Of a stretch of DNA of 64,000 nt, positions 1 to 8,579 are shown piece by piece. Both the position numbers and the translations under genes were made by a program. The notes beneath the pieces are model-generated. The model made no database searches. It was not told the DNA's origin and saw nothing but the letters and a program-made list of their open reading frames with translations. Position 1 is the stretch's first letter; each line of letters starts with the position of its first letter. Location of the stretch: the NCBI RefSeq assembly GCF_013155545.1, contig NZ_JABJVV010000003.1, forward strand, positions 62,001-126,000. The letters run 5' to 3'. The DNA is from Caenimonas soli. GTDB lineage: Bacteria; Pseudomonadota; Gammaproteobacteria; Burkholderiales; Burkholderiaceae_C.

Positions 1-459
1 GAGACCGACGAGCGGATGATGATCCGGCTGGCCGCGCTGGCCTTCAACGCGCACCGGGTGCAGACCGACTGCGGCGGCGATGCCACGCTGGCCTTCGGCG
101 CCGGCCTGTCGAACCCGGACGATCCCGACGTCTCGCTGCGCGACTTCACCGGGCAGACCCGCCTGTGGATCGAGGTCGGCCAGCCCGAGGACAAGCCCAT
201 CGCCAAGGCCTGCAGCAAGGCCGATCAGGTTTGCGTGTATTGCTTTCACCATGCGGCCGAAGTGTGGTGGCGCGGCATCGAGAACAAGCTCACCCGCCTG
301 AACAACCTGAGTGTTTTTCGCGTGCCCACCCAAGCCTCGCAGGCCCTGGCAGCGCTGGCCCAACGCAGCATGCAACTGCAGGCCACGGTGCAGGAAGGAA
401 CGCTGATGCTCAGCGACGGTTCAGGCACCGTGGACCTCGAGCCGCTGCGCTGGAAGTGA
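1..459 (+). CDS. yaeQ: YaeQ family protein (5' end cut by window edge)
   Basis: The reading frame is open from base 1 and encodes the last 152 residues of a YaeQ-family protein, which is usually about 180 residues, so roughly 30 N-terminal residues are missing. Conserved family stretches are visible, including TDERMMIRLAALAFNAH and LWIEVGQPEDKPIAKAC. Known YaeQ structures have a fold related to PD-(D/E)XK nucleases, but the biochemical role is not settled. The first in-frame ATG inside the window (base 16) is internal. The stop is TGA at 457-459. The next gene is convergent and ends 22 bases away, with no recognisable terminator between them. Confidence 0.9.
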   Translation, partial: ETDERMMIRLAALAFNAHRVQTDCGGDATLAFGAGLSNPDDPDVSLRDFTGQTRLWIEVGQPEDKPIAKACSKADQVCVYCFHHAAEVWWRGIENKLTRLNNLSVFRVPTQASQALAALAQRSMQLQATVQEGTLMLSDGSGTVDLEPLRWK

Positions 460-481
460 GCACCCGGCGCTCAAGCTCTTT

Positions 482-784
482 TCAAAGTGGCATCGGCCTG
501 GCGCAGTTCCAGCATTGCTCAAAGCCGCCTTCGACCATCTCGCCGCACAGGCACAACCAGCGCCGCTGCGGCAGGTTCGTCAGCTCCTGCAGCACGCTTC
601 GGGCCTGGGCTTCCTGCTCGTCGTGGATCAACCAGACTTCCGGCAGGCACTGGTCGGGAGGCAGCTCGCCCGCCGCCGCGCCCAGGAAATAGCGCTGCAT
701 GGAGGCTTCGATGCCGGCATGCCGCAGCGCATCGACCCAGAGCGCGGCGATCGCGATGTTGGGCGCCTGGGTCAGTCGCAGCAT
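482..784 (-). CDS. DUF2007-type small protein with C-terminal zinc ribbon
   Basis: This 100-residue protein starts with MLRLTQAPNIAIAALWVDAL, matching the DUF2007 (putative signal transducing protein) fold. It ends in a four-cysteine tail (CLC and, 13 residues on, CWNC) that should bind zinc. The start codon overlaps the stop of the upstream DUF1289 gene as ATGA, so the two are translationally coupled. The true function is unknown. The start was chosen for this overlap and the domain boundary; longer frames run into the upstream gene. Confidence 0.8.
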   Translation of the reverse strand: MLRLTQAPNIAIAALWVDALRHAGIEASMQRYFLGAAAGELPPDQCLPEVWLIHDEQEAQARSVLQELTNLPQRRWLCLCGEMVEGGFEQCWNCARPMPL

Positions 785-1227
785 CAGCGTTTTTTTTCGT
801 CGGGTGCGGGCTGCGGCGCCGGGCCTTCGACGGCCCGCTCTGAATACTTGTTGAAGCGCCAGGCGTCGCCGTGCAAGGTGATGCGGCGCCAGGTCTGGCG
901 CTTTTCGGCGGGCGTCATCTCGGGCCAGCGCTGCACCTCCTCGAAGCTGCGCCCGCAACCCTTGCACATCTCGTCGCCCTGGCTGGTGGAACAGATCGCA
1001 ATGCACGGCGTGTCGGGCGTGGTGTCGTACCAGGCTTTCCAGGCCGCATAGGCCGCCGGCGGGAAGCCCTTTTCGTCCGCCTCATCCTCGTGATAGAAGA
1101 TCATGAGGGCATAGACCTCGGCGAGCGCGCGCAACTCGGGCGCCAGCGTCACTCCGTCCGGGGAAGGCTTTTTTTCCCGCCAGAAGTTGATGGCGGCTTC
1201 GACGTCGGTGATGTGGATTCCGGCCAT
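784..1227 (-). CDS. DUF3717 plus DUF1289 domain protein
   Basis: This 147-residue protein has two parts. The N-terminus (MAGIHITDVEAAINFWREKK, residues 1-70) matches DUF3717, a domain largely confined to Burkholderiales. The C-terminal half (about residues 75-130) is a DUF1289 module with paired cysteines (CIAICS, then CKGCGRSFEEV) that probably bind metal. The start at 1227 was chosen because the conserved domain begins there, although the frame stays open upstream. It ends in an ATGA overlap with the DUF2007 gene. No function is established. Confidence 0.8.
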   Translation of the reverse strand: MAGIHITDVEAAINFWREKKPSPDGVTLAPELRALAEVYALMIFYHEDEADEKGFPPAAYAAWKAWYDTTPDTPCIAICSTSQGDEMCKGCGRSFEEVQRWPEMTPAEKRQTWRRITLHGDAWRFNKYSERAVEGPAPQPAPDEKKR

Positions 1228-1320
1228 GTAAGGAGCAGCAAGGGGAGGGCATGATAGCGCGTACGGCCCGGCCGGGCGGTGCCGGCCTGCCGCGGTTGAG
1301 CCGGTGCTATGCTGCCGGCC

Positions 1321-1677
1321 ATGCTCAAACTCCTTGCCAAATGGCTGCTCAGCGCCTCGGCGCTGCTCTTCGTCGCCTACGTGTACAGCGGTGTCGAGGT
1401 CAAGAGTTTCGCGGCGGCGATGATCGCGGCGTTCATCATCGGGCTGCTCAACACGGTGGTGCGGCCGATCCTGGTGGTGCTGACGCTGCCGGTCACCGTG
1501 GTCACGCTGGGGCTGTTCCTTTTCATCATCAACGCCTTGATGTTCTGGGCCGCGGCCGGCGTGCTGGACGGCTTTCATGTGCGCGGCTTCGTCGCCGCAC
1601 TGGTCGGCTCGCTGATCTATTCGCTGATCGGGCTGGTGATCGAGTCAGCGCTCGAGGGCCTGTTCGCGAAGAAGTGA
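1321..1677 (+). CDS. Phage-holin-like family 4 membrane protein
   Basis: This protein of about 118 residues is almost entirely hydrophobic, with four predicted membrane segments (about residues 5-25, 30-50, 53-78 and 88-110), as in the YvlD/'phage holin family 4_2' group. Despite the name, chromosomal members are not part of phages; their role is unknown. ATG at 1321 was preferred, but an ATG at 1309 is also in frame. The 3' end overlaps the convergent M48 protease gene by 33 bases. Confidence 0.8.
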   Translation: MLKLLAKWLLSASALLFVAYVYSGVEVKSFAAAMIAAFIIGLLNTVVRPILVVLTLPVTVVTLGLFLFIINALMFWAAAGVLDGFHVRGFVAALVGSLIYSLIGLVIESALEGLFAKK

Positions 1678-3177
1678 TTCCACCTGCCTGGCGCGGGTGT
1701 CGATGATGGATGCTTCGATGTGGTCGCTGGTGCCCGGGCCGGCCTTGCGCGCCAAATCCTGCGCCGCCTTGAACCGGTCCATGGCCGCCTGGTAGTCCAG
1801 ATGCGCCACCTGCGCCTCGGCTTCGGCGCGGATGGCCCGCAGCGCCTGACCTTGCGCCGTGTAGGCCGCCGCCAGCAGCTGCCAGGCCTGGGCATCGCGC
1901 GGATGGAGCGCCACCCATGTCTGCAAGCGCTGCGCCGCATCCGCAGCCCGGCCGCTGGCGGTACGCGCCTGCGACGACAGGATCAACTCGGGACGTGCCG
2001 TCGAGGACGTGTCGGCCAGGGCGGCTGCGCGCGCCGTATCGCCGGCCGCCAACGTGAGTTCGGCGGCGAGCAATGCCGACAAGCGCGCCGCCTTCGCATC
2101 GCCCGCGGCCAGATCGGCGAGCCTGCTCGCGAACTTGCTCGCCCCCGCGGCATCGCGCAGCTTGGCGCTTGCCAGCGCCGCGGCGTACAGGGCGCCGGCC
2201 TGGCGCGCCCGGCCCGTGCCGGCCTGCACGGCCTGCGCTTCCGTGACGTAGCCGCGCAGCGCATCGACCCCGGGATTGGACAGGACCCGAGCACGCCCCG
2301 CCATCATGGCGTGCACGAGATCCGGCGCGGCTGCCGCCCCGGGACGCGCCGCCAGCTGCTGGCGCGCCTGCATGTCGGCGATGCGCTCGGTGTTCATCGG
2401 ATGGGTGCGCAGGTAGGGGAAGTTGCCGTTGTCGTTCAGCCGCGCGGCCTGCTGCAGCTTGTCGAACATGCTGACGAAGCCCTGGGCCTCGAAGCCGGCC
2501 TGGGTCATCACGCCAAAACCGATCCGATCGGCCTCGCGCTCCATGTCGCGCGAGAAATTGAGCTGGTTCTGCATGGCCAGGGCCTGCCCGCCCACGACGA
2601 CCGCGTTGCCGGCGTCCGGGCTCTTGCTGGCGGCCAGGGCGCCCAGGATCATGGCGCCTATGACCCAGGGCGTCTGGCGGCTTTGCTGGGTCATCAGGCG
2701 CGAGATATGGCGCTGGGTCACGTGGCTGAGTTCGTGCGCCAGCACCGAAGCCAATTCGTCGCGCGTGGCCGTCGCATTGATCAGGCCCAGGTGCAGGCCC
2801 AGCCAGCCGCCCGGCAGGGCAAAGGCATTGATGCTGCGATCCTTGCCCAGCAGCACCTGCCAGGCGAAGCGCTGGTCGAGTTCCGCCGTGAGTTCACCGC
2901 GCGTGCGGGCGGCGGCCAGCAGCCGCTGCCAGATGTCCTGCACGTATTCGTCCAGGACGGGATCGTCGATGTAGTCCGGATCGCGGTACAGCTCGCGCGC
3001 GATGCGTTCGCCCAGCTTGCGCTCGGTGCCCGCGTTCATTTCGCTGGTGTCGCCGAGGGTGGGAAGTTGAGCTTGGCTGGGCGCCACGGCGCCCGCCGCC
3101 ATCGCCAGGCAAAGCACTGCCGCCGCGGCACGCCGTAAGCGCGCTGGAAGTTTGCGATGCGGCGGCGAATACTTCAT
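1645..3177 (-). CDS. M48 family metalloprotease with TPR-like tail (BepA/YfgC type)
   Basis: This 510-residue periplasmic zinc protease begins with a signal peptide (about residues 1-37, ending SQAQ). The zinc motif HELSH is at residues 148-152 and the third ligand is the glutamate in SRDMEREAD. The C-terminal half is alanine-rich helical repeats, as in BepA/YfgC, which take part in outer-membrane protein quality control. The start overlaps the stop of the upstream TfpX-type gene as ATGA, so the two are probably one transcript. Longer in-frame starts lie inside that gene and lack the signal peptide. Confidence 0.9.
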   Translation of the reverse strand: MKYSPPHRKLPARLRRAAAAVLCLAMAAGAVAPSQAQLPTLGDTSEMNAGTERKLGERIARELYRDPDYIDDPVLDEYVQDIWQRLLAAARTRGELTAELDQRFAWQVLLGKDRSINAFALPGGWLGLHLGLINATATRDELASVLAHELSHVTQRHISRLMTQQSRQTPWVIGAMILGALAASKSPDAGNAVVVGGQALAMQNQLNFSRDMEREADRIGFGVMTQAGFEAQGFVSMFDKLQQAARLNDNGNFPYLRTHPMNTERIADMQARQQLAARPGAAAAPDLVHAMMAGRARVLSNPGVDALRGYVTEAQAVQAGTGRARQAGALYAAALASAKLRDAAGASKFASRLADLAAGDAKAARLSALLAAELTLAAGDTARAAALADTSSTARPELILSSQARTASGRAADAAQRLQTWVALHPRDAQAWQLLAAAYTAQGQALRAIRAEAEAQVAHLDYQAAMDRFKAAQDLARKAGPGTSDHIEASIIDTRARQVESLLREQALER

Positions 3178-3935
3178 CAGAACGAATCCAGGTGCATGAA
3201 CGCTACCACGTCGGCGGTGGCGGGATCGACGAAGGCAGTCCAGAAGTCCTTGCGCCCAACCAGCGGCAAGTACGCCATGGCCTCCGCCTTGCGCCCGGCC
3301 TTTTGCAGTACCGCATCCACGCTCGCGGCCTGCGCGGGGAACCGCGTCTTGAGCTGGCTCACCGGCTTGGCGGCCTTCAGCACTTCCGCTTTCGCGCTCG
3401 GGTAGGGTTGCCACAAGTCAGGGCGAGCCGCGAGCTCGACGCCCCCGAGCGCCGCCATCGTGGCCTCGGCGTGTTCCGCGGCGTTCTTGAATGGCCGTAC
3501 CGCCAGAAGCGTCGGGCCGGCCAGCGGCATGGCCTGGACGTTCGCCGGCTTCTTGGCGAGCAATCCTTCGTCCACGTCGATGGCATGAACCACGCGGAAC
3601 CGGTCGAACTCGAACACCAGGTGTACGGGCCGGGCAACGGACACCGTCCACATCCCGTAGCCCAGCGCCGCGAGCTGGATGGCCACCACCATGGCGAGAT
3701 CCATCCGCAGTTCGCGCCACGGCTTGCGCCGGTCGAAGATGGCCAGGGTGATGAGCGGCCCGAGGATCACGTCCACGCTCACCACCAGGAGAAAGAGTTC
3801 GCGCCCGCCCGAAATCTCCCGGTAGGGATAGGGGTACCACAATCCAAAAACCAAGAGCCCCGCCGCGCCCGCGATCAGGGCACTCAGGCCGAAGTGAATC
3901 CCCGCCGCCCGTGCTCGTTCCGTCCAGTTGATCAT
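3177..3935 (-). CDS. TfpX/TfpZ-type type IV pilin accessory membrane protein
   Basis: This protein of about 252 residues has several membrane segments in its first 120 residues (HFGLSALIAGAAGLLVFGLW, then LFLLVVSVDVILGPLITL, then LAMVVAIQLAALGYGMWT). A soluble region follows. The motif SVDVILGPLITLAIFD is typical of the TfpX/TfpZ (FimB-like) family that assists type IV pilin assembly. Start MINWTERAR is preferred because a GGAG lies upstream; ATGs at 3953 and 3962 are alternatives. It is coupled to the M48 gene. The pilin genes lie 4 kb away, so it may serve them. Confidence 0.8.
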   Translation of the reverse strand: MINWTERARAAGIHFGLSALIAGAAGLLVFGLWYPYPYREISGGRELFLLVVSVDVILGPLITLAIFDRRKPWRELRMDLAMVVAIQLAALGYGMWTVSVARPVHLVFEFDRFRVVHAIDVDEGLLAKKPANVQAMPLAGPTLLAVRPFKNAAEHAEATMAALGGVELAARPDLWQPYPSAKAEVLKAAKPVSQLKTRFPAQAASVDAVLQKAGRKAEAMAYLPLVGRKDFWTAFVDPATADVVAFMHLDSF

Positions 3936-4010
3936 GCTCGTATGATGCTCCATGGTTAACATCGGCTGCCCTCGGCTTTGTGACGGCCCTGATTCTATTT
4001 TTTTCGAGCC

Positions 4011-4502
4011 ATGAGTCTACTCACCCATTTCGATCCACAAGGTCAAGCTCACATGGTGGATGTAGCCGGCAAGAAGCCGACCCACCGGATCGCGATCGCG
4101 CGCGGCCGTATCGAGATGCAACCATCCACCCTGGCCTTGATCGCAAGCGGCACGGCCAGCAAGGGTGATGTGCTGGGGATCGCGAGGATTGCGGCAATTC
4201 AGGGGGCCAAGAAAACGAGCGACCTGATTCCCCTGTGCCACCCGCTTCCCATCACCCGGATTGTCATTGACTTCGAAACCCACGCTGCCGGCCAGGACTC
4301 CCCGTCTTGTTTCGTCAGCTGCACCGCCCGCGTGGAAACGGTAGGACCGACGGGTGTGGAGATGGAGGCCCTCACCGCAGTGCAGGTCGGCCTGCTGACC
4401 ATCTACGACATGTGCAAGGCCGTGGACCGCGGCATGGTCATCACCGCAGTGAGCCTGCTCGAGAAGCATGGAGGCCGCAGCGGCAGCTACGTTGCGCCCT
4501 GA
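4011..4502 (+). CDS. moaC: Cyclic pyranopterin monophosphate synthase MoaC
   Basis: This 163-residue protein has the length and motifs of MoaC, which converts 3',8-cyclo-7,8-dihydro-GTP to cyclic pyranopterin monophosphate in molybdenum cofactor synthesis. Diagnostic stretches are [16 protein letters not shown] (residues about 70-85), [10 protein letters not shown] and the catalytic-site sequence [11 protein letters not shown]. It stands alone between two minus-strand groups, with its own short upstream region. No other moa gene is in the window. Confidence 0.97.
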   Translation: MSLLTHFDPQGQAHMVDVAGKKPTHRIAIARGRIEMQPSTLALIASGTASKGDVLGIARIAAIQGAKKTSDLIPLCHPLPITRIVIDFETHAAGQDSPSCFVSCTARVETVGPTGVEMEALTAVQVGLLTIYDMCKAVDRGMVITAVSLLEKHGGRSGSYVAP

Positions 4503-4506
4503 GGCG

Positions 4507-5994
4507 TCACGGGGACAGTTTCAGCGGCAGGCGATTTTTTTCGGTCCAGGCGGCGAAATCGCTCGGATACGCGGCGCGGTACCGTGCGGCGTGCCATAGC
4601 GCTTCTTCGTATTTCTGCGTCATCGTCAAAGCCTCGATCAACACTTCGATGACGCGCTGTTCGGGCGAAAAATGCAGCAGGTCGCGCGCGAGATTGACCA
4701 TATGCGGAGCATTCGCTGGAGTCAGCGGCGTGACGCTCAGCTCGGCAAACAGCACCTGGCTGCGGAAAAGCCATGAACCTTGCAATTTCGCGAGGGTGTC
4801 GTCGCGATAGTAGGCGCTGCGCTCCTCGTAGGGACGATAGATCTGGCCCACGCGGGAGTAGTCCCACAAGGCGTAAAGCACGCAGGCGGCGACCAGGGCG
4901 GCGGCGGGCAGCCGAACGGCCATTGCGGCCCGTATGGCCGAATCGCTCCTAAGCGGCAACAGGAACAACACCGCAAGCCCCGCCGCGATCTGGAACGGGC
5001 CATACCACAGGGGGTACTCGACCATGCTGTGCAGCAGGATGACGACCAGGATCATCCAGGCGAGTTGATGTTCCGGTTGCGTGGCCCGCCACGGCGCCGC
5101 GGCCACGGCTGCCCAGAAGAGACCGCCGCAGATGATGGCCGCAAGAGGGATTCCCAGTTCGACGGCCAGGTGCAAGGGCAGGTTGTGCGCGTTGTCCAGA
5201 AGTGCGCAAAAGCGCTCCCCCGGATAAAGCGTGGCGTAGTGCGCGTAGTCCAATTCCCCCCACCCCCAACCCAGCCAGGGTTTTTGAGCGATGAGGTGCA
5301 GCACGTTGCTCCAGAGGGCTCGCCGGCTCCAGCATCCCTCCTGCTGCGCCATGCGGGAGAACGCGTTCCCTGCGGCGATACCAAGGAAGCGCTCTAGCAA
5401 GATGGGCAGCACGACGGCGGCCAGCACGTACGCCACGAGGCCGAACAAAGCCGTCTTGAAAAGCCGGAGCTGGTGAGGCCCTTTCCAGGCGCCCGCCAAC
5501 ACCACCAACAGCAGGAGCTGGATGAATCCAACGCGAGAGATCGAGGCGGCGTTGCCGGCCACCAAGAGGACCAGGCCGAGATAGGACGCCGCGAGCGTGT
5601 ACTTTCCCGAGACCCCACGCATCCAGCGATCTCGCAGCCACCACAGCAGGGCTGCCACGCCGATATTGGTCAGGCTGGCGAAGTGATTGCGCTGGCGTAA
5701 GTTCGCGAAAGCCTCGCCCGGTTCCGCCACACTCATCCAGGGGCTGAAATAGTGGGCCAAGCCAAAGTATTGGCACAGGCCGATCACGCTGCTGAGGAGA
5801 GCGGCGCCGAGCCAGCCCAGCACAGCGGGCTTGACCCACCCCGGTTGAAAGCAGGCGATAAGGACGGCACAGCACAGCCAGCTCACCAGTAACGGCGCGG
5901 TCTGGGTGCTGGGCCCCGGGACGAAAGGATTAAGAGCCGGGAGCGCGATCGCGACGGCTGCGAGCAGCGCAAACCCGGGTTGGCGAAGAAGCAC
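4507..5994 (-). CDS. Wzy/PglL-type O-oligosaccharyltransferase, copy 2
   Basis: This 495-residue inner-membrane protein has about ten membrane segments and a large periplasmic loop with the motifs QKPWLGWGWGEL, DNAHNLPLHL and LLHSMVEYPLWYG. These match the Wzy_C/PglL ligase family that moves lipid-linked glycans onto pilins or O-antigen. The start is GTG at 5994, preceded by AGGGG at good spacing. It follows the first ligase by only 9 bases and shares its architecture, so the pair looks like an old duplication. The natural acceptors may be the pilins just upstream. Confidence 0.85.
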   Translation of the reverse strand: MLLRQPGFALLAAVAIALPALNPFVPGPSTQTAPLLVSWLCCAVLIACFQPGWVKPAVLGWLGAALLSSVIGLCQYFGLAHYFSPWMSVAEPGEAFANLRQRNHFASLTNIGVAALLWWLRDRWMRGVSGKYTLAASYLGLVLLVAGNAASISRVGFIQLLLLVVLAGAWKGPHQLRLFKTALFGLVAYVLAAVVLPILLERFLGIAAGNAFSRMAQQEGCWSRRALWSNVLHLIAQKPWLGWGWGELDYAHYATLYPGERFCALLDNAHNLPLHLAVELGIPLAAIICGGLFWAAVAAAPWRATQPEHQLAWMILVVILLHSMVEYPLWYGPFQIAAGLAVLFLLPLRSDSAIRAAMAVRLPAAALVAACVLYALWDYSRVGQIYRPYEERSAYYRDDTLAKLQGSWLFRSQVLFAELSVTPLTPANAPHMVNLARDLLHFSPEQRVIEVLIEALTMTQKYEEALWHAARYRAAYPSDFAAWTEKNRLPLKLSP

Positions 5995-6003
5995 AGGAAG
6001 CCC

Positions 6004-7785
6004 CTATTTGCCCAGCTGCGGCCATGGGCCCAACCTGGCTTGCCTCAGATCGGCGCATGCGCTGTTTTCCACCGTCGTGGGCCAGCGAATGTTCGCCAGT
6101 TGGGGCTGTTGCTTCCGGAAAGTCTGCATTTCCGAGATCAGCCGCCGGCGACCTTCCGTCGGCAGCACGATCATTGCCTTGGACATCCAGCAGCGAGCCT
6201 CAGCGGTGTGGCCGTTCAATGCAAGCAGGCGAATGAGCCTCGACATATTGGGGTAGGTGATCCAATGGGCGGTGACGTCGCGGGCCTGCTCCAGCGCTTG
6301 CGCTGACTGGCCCGCGGCGGGCTCCGTCAATCCGAACGCGAGCATCGACCGAAGTTGCGTCAAGACGATCACATCCGGTGGAGTCGGGGGAACGGGACTC
6401 CAGATCCGCGCCAGCTTCATGCGCACATCCACAGTGGAAGCCTCGGCCTCGAAGTAATCGTAGATGATCAGCGCCAGAAGCAGCGTCACGGCACCCAATA
6501 GCACCAACGCCGCATGGCGCGCGCCACGGCTCGCGGCGCCGAGATGCCAGATCTTCAACTCCGCAGATAGCGCGCCGGCGACAAGTCCCGCCGGCAAGAG
6601 GAAGTAGCCGTATTGCAGGGGAAGCTCGAGCATGGCGTGCAGCATCACGACGACCAATACCAGGAACAGCAGTACCTGGGCCGGCTCGCGAATGCGCCGT
6701 TGCGCCGTCCAAGCCCAGGCCAGCAGAGCCGCGGTGACAGCCAAGCCGGCCGGAAAGCCCGACCAGATGATGAGGTCCAGCGGAAGATTGTGCGCATGGG
6801 CAAACAGGACCGGAAAATCCGGGTGGTTTTCCGCGACGGCCAGATGTGCGGAGAGTACCTCGTTCCAGCCATAGCCGAGCCAGGGTCGCTGCGCAGCAGC
6901 ATCGAGCAGCATCCCCCAAACGGCAGGCCGCATTTCGCCCATGGTCCGCGTGGCAATCGATGTGGGGTCCGCCAGGAGCAAAGCTATGCTGGCCCAGTGA
7001 ATCGCCAGCAGCAGCAAGAAATAAATTGGGATCAAGGCCGATACGTAAACAGCGGCTTGGCGCTGCGGCAAAAGGGCCCGCCACCACCACGCGGCGGCCA
7101 CGATGGCGCACAGGCCAAGAAATCCCGTGCGCGACTGCGTGAAGGCCAGACCGAGCACGAGAAAAGCGGCGACGGCGAAGGCGAACGCGGGCCTGACATG
7201 GCGCTGGTAGGCGCTCCAGCCGCAAGCCAGTAATCCCCACAGCAGCAGGGTTGCCAACTGGTTGGGTTGGCCCAGGTTGGCGTAAGGCCGGCTTTGGGCG
7301 AGCCCGAAAACCCAGATGTCGAAGAAGTCGGCCTCGCTGGTCATCCCGAGCCATTGATAGATCTGAAGTCCCACGGACACCAGCGATGCGGCAAGGAAAG
7401 CGCCAAAAAGAATGTTGCCCATCCGGATCGGCCGCCAGGCCTGCCATTGCCGGCCGACGACCAGGGCGATCAGGAAACCAAGAAGGTAGGCGGTTGACAG
7501 CCAGGCTTGGCCGGCAAAGGGCAGGAGGCCCAGATGGAAATGGGCGAACGGCAGCACCGCGGCCAGTGCAACCAGCAGATCCAGGCCGGTTATCGCGAGC
7601 TTGCCGGTGTTCAGCAGCACTACGCAGCCTATGACTGCCAGCACGGCAGCCATCCAGGCATCCGAATGAAATTGGAGCCAGGGCTGGGTATGGTTGGGCA
7701 AAAGCCAGGCTGTGGCTATCAGCAGGGTGGCAAAGGCACACCACACCGGGGCAAGGGACTTGTCTTTGAAGTTAAGAAGCGTCAT
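6004..7785 (-). CDS. Wzy/PglL-type O-oligosaccharyltransferase, copy 1
   Basis: This protein of about 593 residues has roughly twelve membrane segments. The periplasmic loop carries QRPWLGYGWNEV and HAHNLPLDLIIWSG, followed by MLHAMLELPLQYG, the signature of PglL-type protein O-glycosylation ligases. A soluble C-terminal region (about residues 440-593) resembles Wzy_C_2. The start MTLLNFKDKS at 7785 was chosen because upstream codons run through the pilin terminator. It sits directly downstream of two pilin genes, which supports a role in pilin glycosylation. Confidence 0.85.
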   Translation of the reverse strand: MTLLNFKDKSLAPVWCAFATLLIATAWLLPNHTQPWLQFHSDAWMAAVLAVIGCVVLLNTGKLAITGLDLLVALAAVLPFAHFHLGLLPFAGQAWLSTAYLLGFLIALVVGRQWQAWRPIRMGNILFGAFLAASLVSVGLQIYQWLGMTSEADFFDIWVFGLAQSRPYANLGQPNQLATLLLWGLLACGWSAYQRHVRPAFAFAVAAFLVLGLAFTQSRTGFLGLCAIVAAAWWWRALLPQRQAAVYVSALIPIYFLLLLAIHWASIALLLADPTSIATRTMGEMRPAVWGMLLDAAAQRPWLGYGWNEVLSAHLAVAENHPDFPVLFAHAHNLPLDLIIWSGFPAGLAVTAALLAWAWTAQRRIREPAQVLLFLVLVVVMLHAMLELPLQYGYFLLPAGLVAGALSAELKIWHLGAASRGARHAALVLLGAVTLLLALIIYDYFEAEASTVDVRMKLARIWSPVPPTPPDVIVLTQLRSMLAFGLTEPAAGQSAQALEQARDVTAHWITYPNMSRLIRLLALNGHTAEARCWMSKAMIVLPTEGRRRLISEMQTFRKQQPQLANIRWPTTVENSACADLRQARLGPWPQLGK

Positions 7786-7802
7786 CCGAGGACCGGGGTG
7801 AG

Positions 7803-7837
7803 AAAAAAACAAAAAGGGCCCGGCAAACCGGGCCCTT
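7803..7837 (-). terminator. Rho-independent terminator of pilin gene 1
   Basis: A perfect 10-bp stem (7814-7823 with 7828-7837), rich in G and C, encloses a 4-base loop. On the minus strand it is followed by a T-rich tail running to 7803. It lies 19 bases past the pilin stop and separates the pilin from the ligase genes. Confidence 0.92.
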
Positions 7838-7855
7838 GTCACAAACGGATCGTGA

Positions 7856-8353
7856 TCAGGTCGTCTTGCACGAACCCGGCAGGTACTTGGCGGGCATCGG
7901 CTCGGTAGCCGCGGGGCCGCACTTCCATTCGGTGATGGTCTTCTGGCCGTCGGCGGTACCGTCCGCAGCAGCAGCGCCGATGTAGGGCTTCAGCGAAATG
8001 GCGCGGGCGCTGGAAGTGATGCTGCCGCCCAGGGCGCCTTCGCTGCCCGTGATGGTGATCACGCCGTTGGCGTCGGAACCGCCGGAAGCGACCATCTTGG
8101 TCGGCGTGATCGTGCAGGTGCCGGGCAGAATTGAGGCGATGTTCGCAGTGGTCGCGTTGGTATACGCATCCGTGATGGCCGTGCGGCAGGTCGACGCCGC
8201 CAGGACGACTTCGGACACGCGAGCGCGCACCGTGTAGTCTTGATAAGCGGGCAGCGCAACGGCGGCCAGAATACCGATGATCGCAACCACGATCATCAAT
8301 TCGATCAGGGTGAAACCCTTTTGCACTTGGCGCTTGATAGTTTGCAGCTTCAT
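7856..8353 (-). CDS. Type IV pilin, copy 1 (PilA-like)
   Basis: This 165-residue type IVa prepilin has a 13-residue leader ending in KG, cleaved before F14, then [12 protein letters not shown] with the conserved glutamate E18 (E5 of the mature pilin). The C-terminus has a cysteine pair ([10 protein letters not shown]...GSC) forming the usual D-region disulfide. It differs from copy 2 at about nine residues. GGAGG precedes the start. It has its own sigma-54 promoter and terminator. Confidence 0.95.
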   Translation of the reverse strand: MKLQTIKRQVQKGFTLIELMIVVAIIGILAAVALPAYQDYTVRARVSEVVLAASTCRTAITDAYTNATTANIASILPGTCTITPTKMVASGGSDANGVITITGSEGALGGSITSSARAISLKPYIGAAAADGTADGQKTITEWKCGPAATEPMPAKYLPGSCKTT

Positions 8354-8395
8354 GGAACCTCCGGGAGTTAATTAGGAAAGAAGCTCAGCTGTAAC

Positions 8396-8410
8396 GCAAC
8401 TGCTGTGCCA
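8396..8410 (-). promoter_or_regulatory. Sigma-54 promoter of pilin gene 1
   Basis: The minus strand reads TGGCACAGCAGTTGC, an exact match to the -24/-12 consensus TGGCAC-N5-TTGC. It lies 43 bases upstream of the pilin ATG, with transcription expected to start about 12 bases past the -12 GC. In many bacteria pilA is transcribed by sigma-54 with the activator PilR; pilR is not in this window. Confidence 0.9.
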
Positions 8411-8490
8411 GGGCTCTTTGCGCTTCTAAAGTATTCGTTTCGCTCTATTTGCTGCACAGCAACGTAGCAAAAAATGGTTGCGCTCTCGGC

Positions 8491-8510
8491 GCGCGACATT
8501 TTTGTCGCGC
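8491..8510. promoter_or_regulatory. Palindrome upstream of pilin 1 promoter (candidate activator site)
   Basis: GCGCGACA and TGTCGCGC form a perfect 8-bp dyad around TTTT, about 80-100 bases upstream of the sigma-54 promoter. A partial copy, with the first arm intact and a similar flank (TAAAGTCT, CTTGAGC), sits at 9210-9246 upstream of pilin 2. The position suits a PilR-type enhancer-binding protein; that is inference. Confidence 0.5.
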
Positions 8511-8533
8511 ACTAAAGTCTTCTTGAGCACCAC

Positions 8534-8562
8534 AACAAAAGGGCCCGGCAAGCCGGGCCCTT
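8534..8562 (-). terminator. Rho-independent terminator of pilin gene 2
   Basis: A perfect 10-bp stem (8539-8548 with 8553-8562) with a CAAG loop is nearly identical to the terminator of copy 1. The following T tract on the minus strand is shorter, so some read-through is possible. Confidence 0.82.
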
Positions 8563-8579
8563 GTCACAACGGATTGTGA

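Noticed and set aside
1321-1677. A prophage remnant, suggested by the holin-like protein
   Set aside because: There are no other phage genes nearby, and chromosomal members of this family are common.
1720-3138. A long plus-strand open frame (472 codons) opposite the M48 protease gene
   Set aside because: It is a high-GC shadow frame with no domain, while the minus strand has signal peptide, HELSH motif and the coupled start.
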